Below are positions 1 to 11,413 of a stretch of DNA of 64,000 nt, piece by piece; position 1 is the stretch's first letter; every line of letters starts with the position of its first letter. This DNA comes from Trema orientale (Eukaryota > Streptophyta > Magnoliopsida > Rosales > Cannabaceae): the NCBI GenBank assembly GCA_002914845.1, contig JXTC01000146.1:504002-568001 (forward strand), read 5' to 3'. The notes below the pieces were generated by a model. It saw only the letters and a program-made list of their open reading frames with translations, had not been told where the DNA came from and searched no databases. The translations under genes were made by a program, and so were the position numbers.

Positions 1-555
1 TTAAAAAGAAGCAAAGCAAAATTTAAATAAATAGGACAATCAAGTAACTAAAGACCTAGGATTTCTGATTCACCTAGATTAATCCGTCTAAATTATTCAG
101 TTCAATTAATTAACGTTTATTTCCTATGCTAACAGCGAATTTCTCTATTATATCCATTAATCTTTCTCATGAATTAACAAACATGTTTCAATAAATAACT
201 TCCAATATTTCTGCGTAAACTATGAACCTATCAAAAGTCATTAAGCACAAGAAATTCATAATACTATACACATCTTATAGATATCTTTATTCTATGAAAA
301 TCTCATGTTATATTAATCAATGACAAATTTAATCCTCCCTTCTCAGATTTTGGATTAAATCTCTAATTCATGTATAAGTTGATCAGACTCTCATAAAAGT
401 ATATATTAATACAATTAACATAGGATGGGAAATAAGCATAAACTTCTATATAAATTAAAATAATTTAAGACATCATAATTTGGCTATATCGGAGCCCTAG
501 AAAATAAACATAGTTCATAGTAAAAGAAAAATAACATGAAGAAGAAAGAAGAAAG

Positions 556-2206
556 TGTTAGGATATTAGGGTTTCAATCTTACTCACTCTTATTTTGAAG
601 ATAACAAACATTTGTTTTAGTTCTAATGATTTAACTTGAGTATGTAGTGAAATATTTTTAAAGTTTTAACTCAAGTTAATCAAGGAATCAAGCTTGAAGA
701 TGGATCCATATTGGATCTATTAAAATCAAGTTTGGAGATGGATAATCAAGATACAAGACAGTATTTAGATAGGGTATATTTCATACTTAGTCTTGTAGTT
801 GATTTAGTTCATTGAAGATAGATTCTCTTTGTATTGGCTCATGCTTTTAAAAATATTTTTAAACTATCTTAAGCATAAAATGGTTATTTTATTTTAGAAG
901 TTTCAAAATAAAAAATAATGATTTATTTAAATGAGTAAAATATTCTTTAATACATGATTTCTTAAGTTTAAATAAGTTACAAATATATTTGAAATCATGA
1001 TTATTTGAAATAAGCTAAAAAGAGATTTTCTATTTGCAAACTAAAGTACGTTTTGGAATTAACACTTTCTAAATTATTGTTAAATATCTTTGAGAAATCA
1101 AAACAAATTTGCAATAGCCAAAATATTCTTTTCAAATTAATTTTCTATGTTTTAAAGTGCTCAAAATAAATTTGGAAGTCTGAATTTGAAAAACGCCAGA
1201 AAATCTACCATAATCTAAAAATGCCAAAAATCCTGTTAGAATTTAAAAAATGATCAAAAATGGGTTTGGTCGATCAAAAAATAGTTTTGATGATGTTGGT
1301 CGACTACTTTCCAAACTAGTAGCTAGAAATGACCGTTGGAGCTGAACTGATGTGTCAAACTCTAACGGCTATATTTTTTATCGACCAACTTTAATTTTGG
1401 TTGACTAAACTTTTGGCAGAAAGATAATAACGGCTAGTTTCTTGGATATCTATATATAGGGCCTTATATGGTGATATTTAACACTTGAATATAAACCTAA
1501 ATTGATATCAATCTACTCAAGTGTCTTAGCCAACTTTCACATCAATTACACTTTCAAAACATATTAAGCCAATCTTAGAGCATCTATAGTACATTGTTTC
1601 AGATTTTTTATGCCAAAATTGTATTCATTACTTTTGTGAAAAGAGTTCTTGAGTGTGTTCACTCTTGTTTATTGAAAAACTATTTGAGTTAAGGTAAGGT
1701 TGGCACCAGAGTCATAAACAACTCGTGTATAGATAAGGTTGCCATCGGAATCTAAACAAACCGTGAGTTAGTGAGGTTGGCACCATTGTCTAAACAATCC
1801 ATATAGATGAGGTTGGCACGGGAGTCTAAACAATCTGAGGTCAGGCGTAATAGAGACGGAGTCAAGATTATAAAGGCTTGGTGTGCCTAAGAAGAATTCA
1901 CTCCGTTTGTACAAGAGTCGGTCAAGCCCATAATCTTGATCCGATAGTGGAAAGCTCGAAATAAGTTGTCGAGGGCCGGAGACGTTGGCAAACCCTCATA
2001 TTTGTCAAATCTCGTAAAATAGTTTTTGCAGTCTCTCTATCCATATCTCTTTCATTTATTTACTTTGAGATTGTACTTGTTTATTTGCTATTTTTACTTG
2101 TTCTATTCATTGTTTGCACATACTAATTATACAATTTGAAAAGTTTGTACAATATTTTAAAATCCAATTCACTCCTCCTCTTGGGTTAGCTAATCTTGGG
2201 CTAACA
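556..2206 (+). mobile_element. Solo Ty1/copia-type LTR (about 1.65 kb) nested in the gypsy LTR
   Basis: The element starts TGTTAG and ends CTAACA, a perfect 6-bp terminal inverted repeat of the usual LTR TG...CA form. It interrupts a sequence that is continuous in the related LTR at 9082-10408. The flanks are gaaag and taaag, a 4-of-5 match to a 5-bp target duplication. Near the 3' end it has a thymine-rich stretch and then 'ccaattcactcctcctcttgggtt', typical of the tail of long SIRE-like copia LTRs. Roughly 1700-1860 holds about four diverged 35-40 bp units built on 'aggttggcacc...agtctaaacaa'. No internal region follows, so it is a solo LTR left by recombination. Confidence 0.7.
1698..1855 (+). 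repeat. Minisatellite inside the solo copia LTR
   Basis: About four diverged units share the core 'aggttggcacc..agtctaaacaa'. Units start near 1698, 1735, 1778 and 1810, with spacing of roughly 32-43 bp. It is a short internal tandem array of the LTR. Confidence 0.6.
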
Positions 2207-2730
2207 TAAAGAAGAATAGAAAAACAGGAAGTTGAATCAATGGCGTTCCATCTCTAGGTCGCTAAACGCTCCGCCTTCAATCTTTTGTTCTCTCTCTTTT
2301 CTTAGTTCTTGACGGCTCTCTAGGTTCCCAAAGATCTATTTATAAGCTTGAAGATGACCACATTAAAAATTAGGTCAAAAAGCGTCTAAAGAAAAAGATT
2401 TTATAAATTTCTACAACGTAACGCCGGGGCATCACCCTGGCTGCTAAGTTCCCCTTTTTTAAACTCGAACTAGTGTCGGAGCACTACTAACATGGCGTCG
2501 GGGTGCCACTTTCTCTATTCCTCGCTAATTTCGGCTTCTTTTGAGCCTTTTACGCACTCTAGTACCAATGACAAACACCAAGATGCTCTCTTCTCTACCC
2601 ATCACACCACAAACCATGCCATTTTGCTGCAAACACCACCAAGTGTACCAAAATTATCTAACCTACAATCAAAGCATCAAAAATACAAATAAAACCCATA
2701 AAAACCTTGAGAATCTATCAAATTCCTAGC

Positions 2731-2817
2731 TTAAATGGTATCAAATTCGTGAGTAAAACTTAAATGGTATTAAATTTGTGAGTAAAACTTAAATGGTATC
2801 AAATTCGTGAGTAAAAT
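2731..2817 (+). repeat. Three 29-bp tandem repeats at the LTR end
   Basis: The unit beginning 'ttaaatggta' recurs at 2731, 2760 and 2789, ending each time in 'gtgagtaaaa'. The related solo LTR has a single unit near 10368, so this is a local expansion in one copy. Confidence 0.85.
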
Positions 2818-2827
2818 TTACTCATCA

Positions 2828-4241
2828 AATACCTCCAAACTTAACATTTTGCTCGTCTTTGAGTAAAACAAATGCAAAAGAAGAAATAAAGATAAATAAA
2901 ACACCTAAAAACCAAAACCTGAGTATTGATTCAATTTAGAATATAGACAGGCCTCAAAGATTATACATAATTATTAACTTAAGGAAAACTTCAAAACATC
3001 AACAACATCTAAAATTTCAACTTCAATAGTAGCCTCACTTTTCTCTTGATCCTTCACGTGTGTGTGTGGATAGCCAATGACATCTAATCATTCATAACTC
3101 AAATTGATTTATGCAAACGAGTGAATTAATATTGATCTCTAAGTAAGCATTTTATCAAATTCTATAGGCTTGTTTTTCTAACTATTCTCCACTAATGTAG
3201 ACTAACACTAACCAAGGATCAGTAGGACTTCATTAAGCTTGTAATGTATGGCTACGGTAAAGGTAAGATAAGGCCGGAAATTTTAAGCTGAATTTATACT
3301 CACACATAAGAATACATCTTCCTCTAAAACCATTGAAGCTCTACTTAACACTCTCACTAGTACCCCGTAACTTATTTTTAAACTTTCTCTTGTAGTCAAT
3401 ACTGTATTTATTTGACCAACCTCTTTCATATTCTTTTTTTTCTTCCTTTTTTTATTTTTTTAATTTAATTTAAGCTACTATACCCTCAAACTTATTTCTT
3501 TCTTGTATGTACTAAGAATCTAGTACTAATTTTTTTTTTATTATTCTCAACTCCATCCTTCCTCCCATATATAAACAGAGCTCATCATAATTTCCAAATC
3601 AATCACATGCTTATGGTCTGAAAGGTAATAAAAATGGAATTTATTTAAAGGCTAGGCTAAGAATGTGGTTAACAAAGAAAAGGTTATATAAGGCTTAAAT
3701 AGGGTGACTAGGGATAAAATATACAACAGTAGGCTCGAAAGACTTAAACAGTTCAAAAAGGGCCTAAATCATTCCTTAGCTAGGTGTAGTCTTGGATTTT
3801 GCTTCAAACAGTTTCAAACAAGTCCTAAAATTTGTTGAGATCTAAATGATATACTTAATTCACATAAACTATATATAAATTTCCAAATGGCTAAACATAT
3901 ATGGCTATGTGCTCAAATAAGTGAAAAGATCGCAAGTAAAGCCAAACCATTGAAATCAATCACACAGACTAAGTTAATATTTATCACTTTCTCAAAGCTA
4001 TATTCATTTTAATCATATTCTTATTATTGGCCCTAGACAAGAAAACTAAACCAATACTTGAAAATAATTTTTTTTTTAACTTCTTACCCCCAAAATTAAA
4101 ATTAATATTATCCTCAGTGTTAAAGTTAAAAGATAAGGTAGAAGAAAAAACTCCCTTAGAATTTTACACAAAGATAAAGGCTTTTCATTAATTATTGAAG
4201 TCCATGTTGTCGACCCCCACACTTGTGTAAGAACCTCCTAT
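2828..4241 (-). mobile_element. Non-coding 3' internal region of the gypsy element
   Basis: No open frame of note. Read on the minus strand it carries gypsy-like 3' landmarks: a purine tract rich in G at about 4214-4227 and phrases near 4085-4125 on plus ('ccccaaaattaaa...tatcctcagtgtta') that resemble the segment before the polypurine tract of Athila/Tat-like elements. It joins the LTR at 2827. The expected reverse transcriptase and integrase parts are not found. Confidence 0.5.
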
Positions 4242-4922
4242 TGACACCAAAAATTGGTTCACAATACCAAAAATAGGTGTAACAATGGGATTATAATTTG
4301 TAATGGAAAATGATGATAAAGAAGAGAAACGACACAATTTTTATAGTGGTTCAGCCAGAATTTATACGGCCTACATCCACTTTAGTTAATATTATTCAGA
4401 GAAGAATTTATAAGAGTTTGTATATAAGCATGGTCTAAAAGCTTAGATCCTCCCTTTCTTCTTTATTTCGGAATCTATATATAATGCATGCATGGGCTAC
4501 TGTAACTACGCATTTTACTGTAGCAGAGCAGGTGGCAATAGTTGAGGATGAGATGATGTTGTCAGATGAGAGTGGTTGAGTTTGTCTCCTACTTGTTTCC
4601 ACTTGTCTTGTTAAAAGAGTGGCGTTGACTAAATAGTTCGTTCAATAATTGAAGTAATTTGGGCTTCAAGTTGGCCAGCTTATTGTAAAGAGTAACAAGC
4701 TTCTCTTCCACTATGCAATATCTCGACTGTTATAGCTCGTATTTGGTGTTTCCTCCTTAATGTGCAAGCAGGTACAAATCTTATTATTCCACGACTGGTC
4801 GTTGATAACTTGCCTCTTCAATCAACACACTATGCATATATAGTCTATTAATGAGCTTATAATGACCTGTTAGTTGGTTTTGTGGTACAGCTCATTATAT
4901 ATATATATATCATTATACATTG
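4242..4922 (-). mobile_element. Probable solo copia LTR on the minus strand
   Basis: On the minus strand the 3' part reads 'ggatgtaggccgtataaat' followed by 'ctgaaccactataaaaattg' and a C/T-rich 'gtttctcttctttatc' tract, the usual R-U5 layout of many plant copia LTRs. It ends in GGTGTCA at 4242. The pentamer cctat (plus strand) lies at 4237-4241 and at 4923-4927, a possible target duplication. The opposite end does not begin with TG exactly at that border, so the right limit may be off by a few bases. Confidence 0.5.
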
Positions 4923-4935
4923 CCTATATGCTCCT

Positions 4936-6194
4936 TTAAGAGCTATGTGCTGCGAGTTGTTTGTGCTGACAAAAATTTGCATATAACACCTTCCAAGAAG
5001 TGCTTAATTTATAGTCTCCAGTCAGACTTTTCAACAGCTTATTCATAGTATTCTCATAAGCATCACCCATGTATATATATTGGCATTGAGAGGGTAAGGG
5101 TTTAAGCTTAAGTATTAGAGGCTTCCAGATGGATAATAATGGTCTGAGAAATTCCTTCCCAAAGTTCTTGAATTTCGGCTTTCTCCCATAAATATAATGT
5201 AGCAAAGCTATCAAGTAATGTGTATCCTCCATAGTTTCTCTTCTTTCAGCTTTTGTTGTCCCAGAATGGACTATCCAAGCTTCTAGTGGTGCTTTTAGAC
5301 GCTCAATTTTGAAGCATTTGGCTAATTGGGGTTGTGGTAATGTTGAAAGTATTTCCTTAATGTCTATAGTGATGTTTTTAAGTTGCTCCACATTATCCTC
5401 ATCCGTTTCACTTGGAATATTGAATGTAAAAAAGTAGTGAAAGCTTCTCTTTCTATAGATTCTTACAAATCTTTTTCTGGCTCACTGAATTGTTCACCAC
5501 TCTGAGGTATAATCTCCATCTCTTCATTATTTGAGTTAGTAGGCTTAATGTTGCATAGAAAGGATTCTTATGGACTTTCTAACTGGAGAGTTGTTAATTG
5601 ACCAATTTGCTTGTAAAGGTTTCGAGATGACGCATTCTGATCTTGTGAAATTTTCTCCATGTTTGTCATGAACCTAGATGTTGCTTGGGCAAGTTGGGCA
5701 AAAGCATCTTCTAGTGACACCTTCTTCTCTTCTTATTGTTGAAATCCTAGTAAAAGATTCACCATGTTTTGATTGTTGCTTCGTGATAAATCCGAATAAT
5801 TCTGCCATCCTGAATTATATGTATCGAAGTACGGGTTGTGTTGTTGTTAGAAGTTGGACATATAGTTTATCTGTTCAGTAGTGTATGATGTAAACGAACT
5901 TTCAAATCGGCAATTAGCTCTAATATGGTCCTCTCCATATAATTCTCACTCTTGGTACGGAGTGTGAATGGTGTTTGCTCTCCAATCATCAAACTGCCTC
6001 GATAAGGTAGATACTTGGGCAGACAAGGCTACGATGGTATCGGTTTCATAGATTCTGACAACTCTCTTTGACATGAAATATTCCTTTGGTTTTCGATAAT
6101 GGTAAGCCATTAATTCTATCAACTCGTATGCTTCATCAGCTGTTTTCCTATACAGAGATCCATCAGCCGCTCCGTCAACCATACTCTTAGTCAT
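4936..6194 (-). pseudogene. Degenerate Ty3/gypsy gag-pol remnant (Athila-like)
   Basis: Three minus-strand pieces line up in the order of a gypsy polyprotein. The piece at 5946-6194 contains 'KTADEAYELIELMAYHYRKP', the conserved block at the C-terminal side of Athila-type gag. Around 5560-5720 a second piece reads FMTNMEKISQ followed by SSRNLYKQIGQLT, the usual coiled post-gag segment. The 151-codon frame at 4936-5391 ends near 'LKLKPLPSQCQYIYMGD', which resembles the LKPLP..LKYA.LGD linker just before reverse transcriptase. Stops and frameshifts separate the pieces. Reverse transcriptase, RNase H and integrase are absent: the remnant stops at the LTR inserted at 4922. It is not functional. 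Confidence 0.65.
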
Positions 6195-6842
6195 GTTTTG
6201 ACCCTACTTGCATAGTTTTAGCCAAAATTAATAATTTTTTGGGAAAAAGTCTAACATAAGAGCCCTTACATTCACTCATTACATGAGTGACTAATTTCAA
6301 GCTATTTGATATGATTTTGACGATCAAGATTTCATTAATGGGTCTAGTTGTATACACTGTGTTACCTTTTCTTAAAACAAACCAAACCATATTTCCCTTT
6401 TACCATTTGATTGTGCCTCTTTCTCTCTCTTCTGCAACTCTCTTTTGAAATCTCCTGGTCAAATTAGTGAGGCCAAACCCGAATCCCTCATATAGTCCAA
6501 CAAAGACAAGGATAACCTCCATTTTCCTCACCAAGGACCTCGAATTCGTGAGGTCAAGAATACGATTTCATTCTTAATAGATAATATATCACATAATTTT
6601 ATTCCTTTCGTTTTCAAAGTATGAAGCTTATAAGTTAATGAGTCTATAAAGGAATCTTTTTATTTGGGTCTCTCTATAATTAAGAAATCTGAATGTCTAA
6701 ATGTTATATATGTATAGACTTTTTTTTTTTAGAGAATGAAAAAAAATCCAGCAAAGGTAACCCATTTTTCCCTTTCTTTTTTCTTATTCAAAATCTTACT
6801 CGTCCATTCTTAAACGCAGAGTACTGATGATGATTTTTTATT
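6195..6842. other. Gene-free AT-rich stretch
   Basis: It probably includes the decayed leader of the gypsy element on its left side. I see no gene, tRNA or clear repeat here. Confidence 0.4.
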
Positions 6843-7130
6843 GAGAAATTTAGGTGGATGACCAATATTTTAAATTTGATTAAGTAGATGTCCACTTTTT
6901 AAATTTTATAGCTAAATGTCCAGGTATATATATTTTATACTTGGTAGATATGTTTATCTACTAATTTCAGCTATTGTACTGAAATGTACTGAGTATATAA
7001 TTTTTTTTACTTAGTATATAAAATTTTACACTTGGTATATAAACATATATACCGGACATTTTGCTATAACATTTGACAAAGGGATATTTACTTAAATTCG
7101 GCCCAAAATTTGATCATATTTCTATAAGCC
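6843..7130 (+). repeat. Dispersed ~290-bp repeat, copy 1
   Basis: It starts 'gagaaatttaggtggatgac' and ends 'catatttctataagcc'. It is about 85 percent identical by eye to 58645-58926 in the same orientation, including the block 'aaattttacacttggtatat'. There are no obvious inverted termini. The second copy sits inside another MITE, which suggests a mobile unit. Confidence 0.75.
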
Positions 7131-7681
7131 CCTTTTTTACTCTCCTTAATTGGAAGCTTTTTGACGATGGTTTTGATTTAAACTCATTTATCAATTACAG
7201 TCATGTTCTTCAAATCCCCAAATTTAAAATAAAATACCAAATAAAAAATTTGGGTTTCCAGATCAAAAACTCAAACAAGTACGGCTTTGATTTTTGAATA
7301 TTAAGATTTAAGAACCTAAGCATTGAAAGAGAATCCAGACCGAAACTTAAACCCAGAAATAGCTCTGTTCTAGGTTCACGACTGAAGATAAAGAAGAGGA
7401 GTAGTTCCATTTTATTTTATTTTTTTGGGTTTAATGACAACAAAAATTGGGACAGAAGAAAATAAATTTCAAAGAAAAACCAAGTGAATTATGGCAAAGG
7501 TAGAGTATGAAATACATTAGTTGCAACCATTTTTATGTGGGCCAAGGGACCATTTTCAGCCAATAATATTGCACCATTTAGTCTCTCATGATGAGAGAAT
7601 TTTTTGTGCTCTTATGTTAGACTTTTTTATTTTTCAGTACAAAAAAATTAAAATCTTCTTTTTTATATCTTATATCTTTAT

Positions 7682-7853
7682 GGGGATGGCTACGGTAGGG
7701 GCGTCCCTACGTAGGGTCATGTCTTAATTATCGTTAGATGGGAATCTATGGGGAATAACGGGAATCTGTGGAGAATCTATTTATATACAGATTCTCATCC
7801 AACGGTGAATAGACAGGGCCCTACGTAGGGGTGCCCCTACTGTAGACGCGCCC
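7682..7853 (+). mobile_element. Mutator-type MITE family A, copy 1 (172 bp)
   Basis: The termini are inverted: GGGGATGGCTACGGTAGGGG at the left, and GGGCGCGTCTACAGTAGGGG reading inward from the right. The whole element is nearly palindromic, with internal arms 'agatgggaatct' and 'agattctcatcc'. The 9-bp duplication tatctttat lies on both sides (7673-7681 and 7854-7862). A 9-bp duplication is the mark of Mutator-like transposases. Closely related copies are at 19990-20161 and 34104-34255. Confidence 0.9.
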
Positions 7854-7866
7854 TATCTTTATTATT

Positions 7867-8290
7867 ATTTCATGGTTAAATTTACTCCATATAAATTTAA
7901 TATGTAAATAATATGAAATATCAATTTATAATGTGGGTACATAAAACTTTTTAAATGATATATTAATTTTATAAATTGGTAACTTTAGTTAATAAATTAT
8001 GATTTATTAATCTATTAGTTTCTATAACTTTGTTAAATAATATAACATATTATTGGATCAATACATTAAAAAAAATTTGTATATGGGCATTATAGGTGAA
8101 ATTGATAAATAGTGGGAAATTAGAATAAAGTTATATAAAAAGTAGATAAAAAGAAATATACTGAAAATATTCTTTTTGGTGTTAGAAATAGAGTGATAAG
8201 TTGGAGATGAAGTTACTGTTTAGCATGAAAGTTACTCTAAAATAGAGTAAAAGTTATACCAAAATAGAGGAGTGGACTGGAGATACCCTG
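7867..8290 (-). mobile_element. MITE family B, copy 1 (inverted relative to copy 2)
   Basis: The reverse complement matches 22182-22780 over almost its full length. Shared parts are the end 'agggtatctcca', the palindromic 'ttttactc.attttag' segment, 'tctactttttatata', 'ataatgcccat/cgtata' and 'tttcatattatttatatatt'. This copy lacks about 175 bp present in copy 2. It has no coding capacity. The superfamily is undecided. Confidence 0.75.
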
Positions 8291-9076
8291 ACACAAACAA
8301 AGCAAAAGTATGTGTATTAGTTACGCTCAGAGTATTTAAAAAAATTAAGTATGTGTATTAGCTAGGCTCACGAATAGATTATTTAAAAAAAAATTTAGTA
8401 TATGCTGGGTATAAGAATAATATTATATGTGCTAAGTCCTTTTTAATAAAGAAACTCAACTCCACTGCTTCCAATACACGTGGCGTGAAAATCAAGGTTA
8501 GAATAAAGGCATGATCCCCATTTGGGTAAACTTAAGGGCATGTGAAGAATATGTAGGTAGGAGTACTATTCGAAGAGGGTAACTACAAAGTCTTTGGCCA
8601 AATAAATAATAATGTCGACCGACCATTTGTTGTGAGAACGGGATACGTAATTGGCATATTATATCGGCGAAATCAGTTGTGACATTATTATATACCATAT
8701 GTGGTACTGAATATGGAGACCAGAACTTGATGACTTTGTTGGGCATTACGTGGGATATTTCTCTTCTCCAGTACACATTCTTTGGATATTTTTTTAGGTG
8801 GTCAACTGTCCTAACAATGGCAGATAAAATGAAACCAAGTCCAGAAATATAGATGTTGCAGTGGGAGTACTATAGTGTCCAATAATTCCTTTCGTTTTTG
8901 TCTTTGACTATATTAATATAATGTTCTTTTCTTAACCAACCACTTCAAATTTGTCCTTCTCTGAGGCAAACCCTTTAGCTTTTGAGTAATCCGTTTCATG
9001 GCAAGTTAGCTCCTCTTAATTAATCCAAATGTGTTATTGCATACAAATGTATAAATATATATATATATATCAAAGA
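8291..9076. other. Intergenic stretch without a recognisable gene
   Basis: There is a 92-codon minus frame at 8498-8776 with no similarity I know. A second MITE-like 'gtatgtgtattagctaggctc' duplicate occurs at 8308-8372. I see nothing else. Confidence 0.4.
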
Positions 9077-9081
9077 ATATG

Positions 9082-10408
9082 TATTGTGAATATGAACGCA
9101 AGTGCACGTATCGAACAAGTAATAAAGTATAAGTATGAGTATCGTTCCCACGAAGACTGTGCTTACTAAGTACCAAAATTATTCTAACTCTAATTTTATT
9201 TAAAAGCAAATCAAAAGGAATAATTTCACAAAAATAAATCTAATAACTAAATAAAAAGAAAAGTAAAACAAAATAATAAATAGGACAATCAATAAGTTAA
9301 AGACCTAGAGTTTCCGATTCACTAAGATTAATCTATCTAAATTATTCAATCCAATCAATTAATGTTCGTTCTCTATGCTAACAGCAAATTTCTCTATTAT
9401 ATCCATTAATCTTTCTCAAGAATTAACAAACATATTTCAATAGACAAGTTCCAACATCTCTATGTAAACTATGAACCTATCAAAACTCATTAAGCATAAG
9501 AAATTCATATTACTGCACAAGCTTCATAGATATCTCTATCCTATGATAATCTCATGTCATATTAACTAAGATAAATTTAATCCTCCCTTCTCAGATCTTG
9601 GATTAAACCTCTAATTCATGCAAAAATTGATCAGGCTCTCACAAGCATTAAGCATAGATTAATACAATTAGCATAGAATGGAAATAAACATAAAATTGAA
9701 TTGAAATTGAAATAATTCAAGACATCATAATCCGGCTACATCGTAGCCCTAGAAAATAGATCTAGTTCATAATAAAGCAAAAGAAAACATGATAATTCTG
9801 AACAAAAAAAGTAAAGAAAGAAAAACTCTAAGCAAATTTGAGTTGTAGCACTCCCGTCTCCGACTCATGCCGCTCCTCTCTTTCTCTTGAACTCTCTCTC
9901 TCTCTATCTCTCTTGGGGTCTAAAGCTCTCCAAAGTCCCCAAATAAGTCCTTAAAAGTCCTATTTATAAGCTTGTGGGCGGCCATCTCAAAAATTAGGTC
10001 AAAAGGCGTCTAAAGAAAATCATGTGCTGAATTTCCTCAGTGCGGTGCCGGGGCACCACTAACCAGCGTCGGGGAGCCACCCTGGCTGCCAAATCTTTTT
10101 TTGTGTCCGAACTAGCGCCGGAGCCCCACTAACATGGCGCCGGGGCGCCATACCCTCTGGAACTTTTTTTCTCTTTAAAAATTTGCTCCTTTTGAACCTC
10201 TAAAGTGCTCTAGTACCAAAGACAAGTGCCAAGGCGCTCTCTTCTTCGCCCAACTCACCATAAATCATGCCATTTTCACCATGTGCATCAAAATTAACTA
10301 ACCTATAAATAAAACATTAAAAACACAAATAAAACCCATAAATCCCCGAGAAATCATTAAATGCCTCATTTAAATGATATCTAATTCATGAGTAAAACTC
10401 ACTCATCA
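9082..10408 (-). mobile_element. Solo gypsy LTR (1.33 kb), same family as the LTR at 1-2827
   Basis: On the minus strand it begins TGATGAGTGAG and runs to 9082. The pentamer atatg flanks it on both sides (9077-9081 and 10409-10413), supporting an independent insertion later reduced to a solo LTR. There is no primer-binding-site-like TGG next to its 5' side, so it is not the missing 5' LTR of the left element. A pyrimidine (CT)n tract lies at about 9890-9915. Confidence 0.7.
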
Positions 10409-10539
10409 ATATGCTTCGTGCCAAGGACAGATGTGTCTGTCCAATTATGGCCCTCCATCATAGTAGACTCTACTATATACAATTGAAGGCCACGAGTAGA
10501 CAAACGTGTTATATTCTAGTACTCGTTATATATATATAT

Positions 10540-10738
10540 AGGGAGCTGATCTATAGGGGTCAGATGTAGTCCCCATGATGGTACTGATCCCGTTTATGAT
10601 TTGGCCAATGCATGTCAGATTTGTCTAATACCATATTGGTTAAACGTGACATGTGTTGGCCAAAATAAGGACGTAACTAGTCTCATTAAAGGTACTATAT
10701 CTGTGGCCTACAATAGGTAATTCCATATATATATATAT
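10540..10738. repeat. Diverged foldback, possible MITE
   Basis: 'tgatttggccaatgcatgtcag' near 10597 is loosely inverted against 'cacatgtgttggccaaaata' near 10655-10670, and the flanks are (TA)n. It is too diverged to set borders. Confidence 0.35.
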
Positions 10739-11413
10739 AAGTTAATGGTTATTGCAAGCTTGTATTCTTGGTAAAGGACTAATATTAATAATCGATTCTA
10801 ATAAACTAACAGGAGTCCTAGCTACCTAACAGCTACTATCGCACCTTTAGATGTAAGAGAACGAGTACTTACTACACATTTTTCAAAAGAGTACGTGCGT
10901 AATACTAAAAATACGTCAAGGATTCAAGATCAAGCCAATGATCCTTGTATATATAGCCGATATATTATTTTATGGTGTTAATCTTAAAAGAACAGTACAT
11001 GAACTCGTGAAAAAGCAGATAGGGGAATCAGTCGATTGAAACAAAAAATCTGAAGTGGTTAAGGATTAAAGAAACAAGAGTTCTTTGGAGTACCCCGAGA
11101 GAAACAAAATATTCTAATAAAATCAAGAAGAGGGAATAAGATATTATACAAAAATGCTGTCCAGAGAGTCTTTGCTTAGAGTTTCCAGCTTGGCAGATTC
11201 CATCACCACAAAATCTGTTCATATTTTAATCCGTTCACATGTGAGTTTATTACTTTGTATGACTTATAGTTTGCGTTTGATGATATGCATGCACCGTCAT
11301 GGTGCCTTAGTCTTATCAAGTTATTATATGTTATACATATAAACCACTGGTTTATTAATGTCATGATCAAAAGATAAGAAAATAATTGGAACCATCAAAC
11401 TTGCCGAGTTGGC
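10739..11413. other. Region downstream of the nucleoside hydrolase gene
   Basis: AT-rich, with no gene signal. It should contain the 3' UTR and poly(A) site of the minus-strand nucleoside hydrolase gene next to 11413. Confidence 0.4.

Larger units (their letters stand above)
1..2827 (-). mobile_element. 3' LTR of a decayed Ty3/gypsy (Athila-like) element, cut by the window edge
   Basis: This stretch matches the solo LTR at 9082-10408 along its length once the insertion at 556-2206 is removed. Shared blocks include the opening AT-rich part, the 'taagctt...aaaattaggtcaaaa' part near 2345 and 9965, and the GC-rich 'gccggggcac' part near 2420 and 10045. The element lies on the minus strand, so its 3' LTR begins at 2827 with TGATGAG and runs leftward out of the window. 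It is preceded on that strand by a purine-rich AAGTTTGGAGG tract, as expected of a polypurine tract. About 165 bp of the LTR's far end lie outside the window. Family assignment rests on the gag-like remnant further right. Confidence 0.7.

Noticed and set aside
1698-2817. CRISPR-like array
   Set aside because: Units are contiguous or diverged without unique spacers, and this is a plant nuclear locus; they are LTR minisatellites.
4936-5391. 151-codon minus-strand open frame as a host gene
   Set aside because: Its end resembles the gypsy pre-RT linker, it lies between gag-like sequence and LTR debris, and no promoter or intron evidence supports a host gene.
8498-8776. 92-codon minus frame as a small gene
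   Set aside because: No family resemblance, no codon bias, surrounded by repeats; length is within chance for this window.
9082-10408. Reading this LTR as the 5' LTR of the gypsy element at its left
   Set aside because: It has its own flanking atatg repeats and no primer binding site beside it; the intervening DNA contains unrelated repeats.
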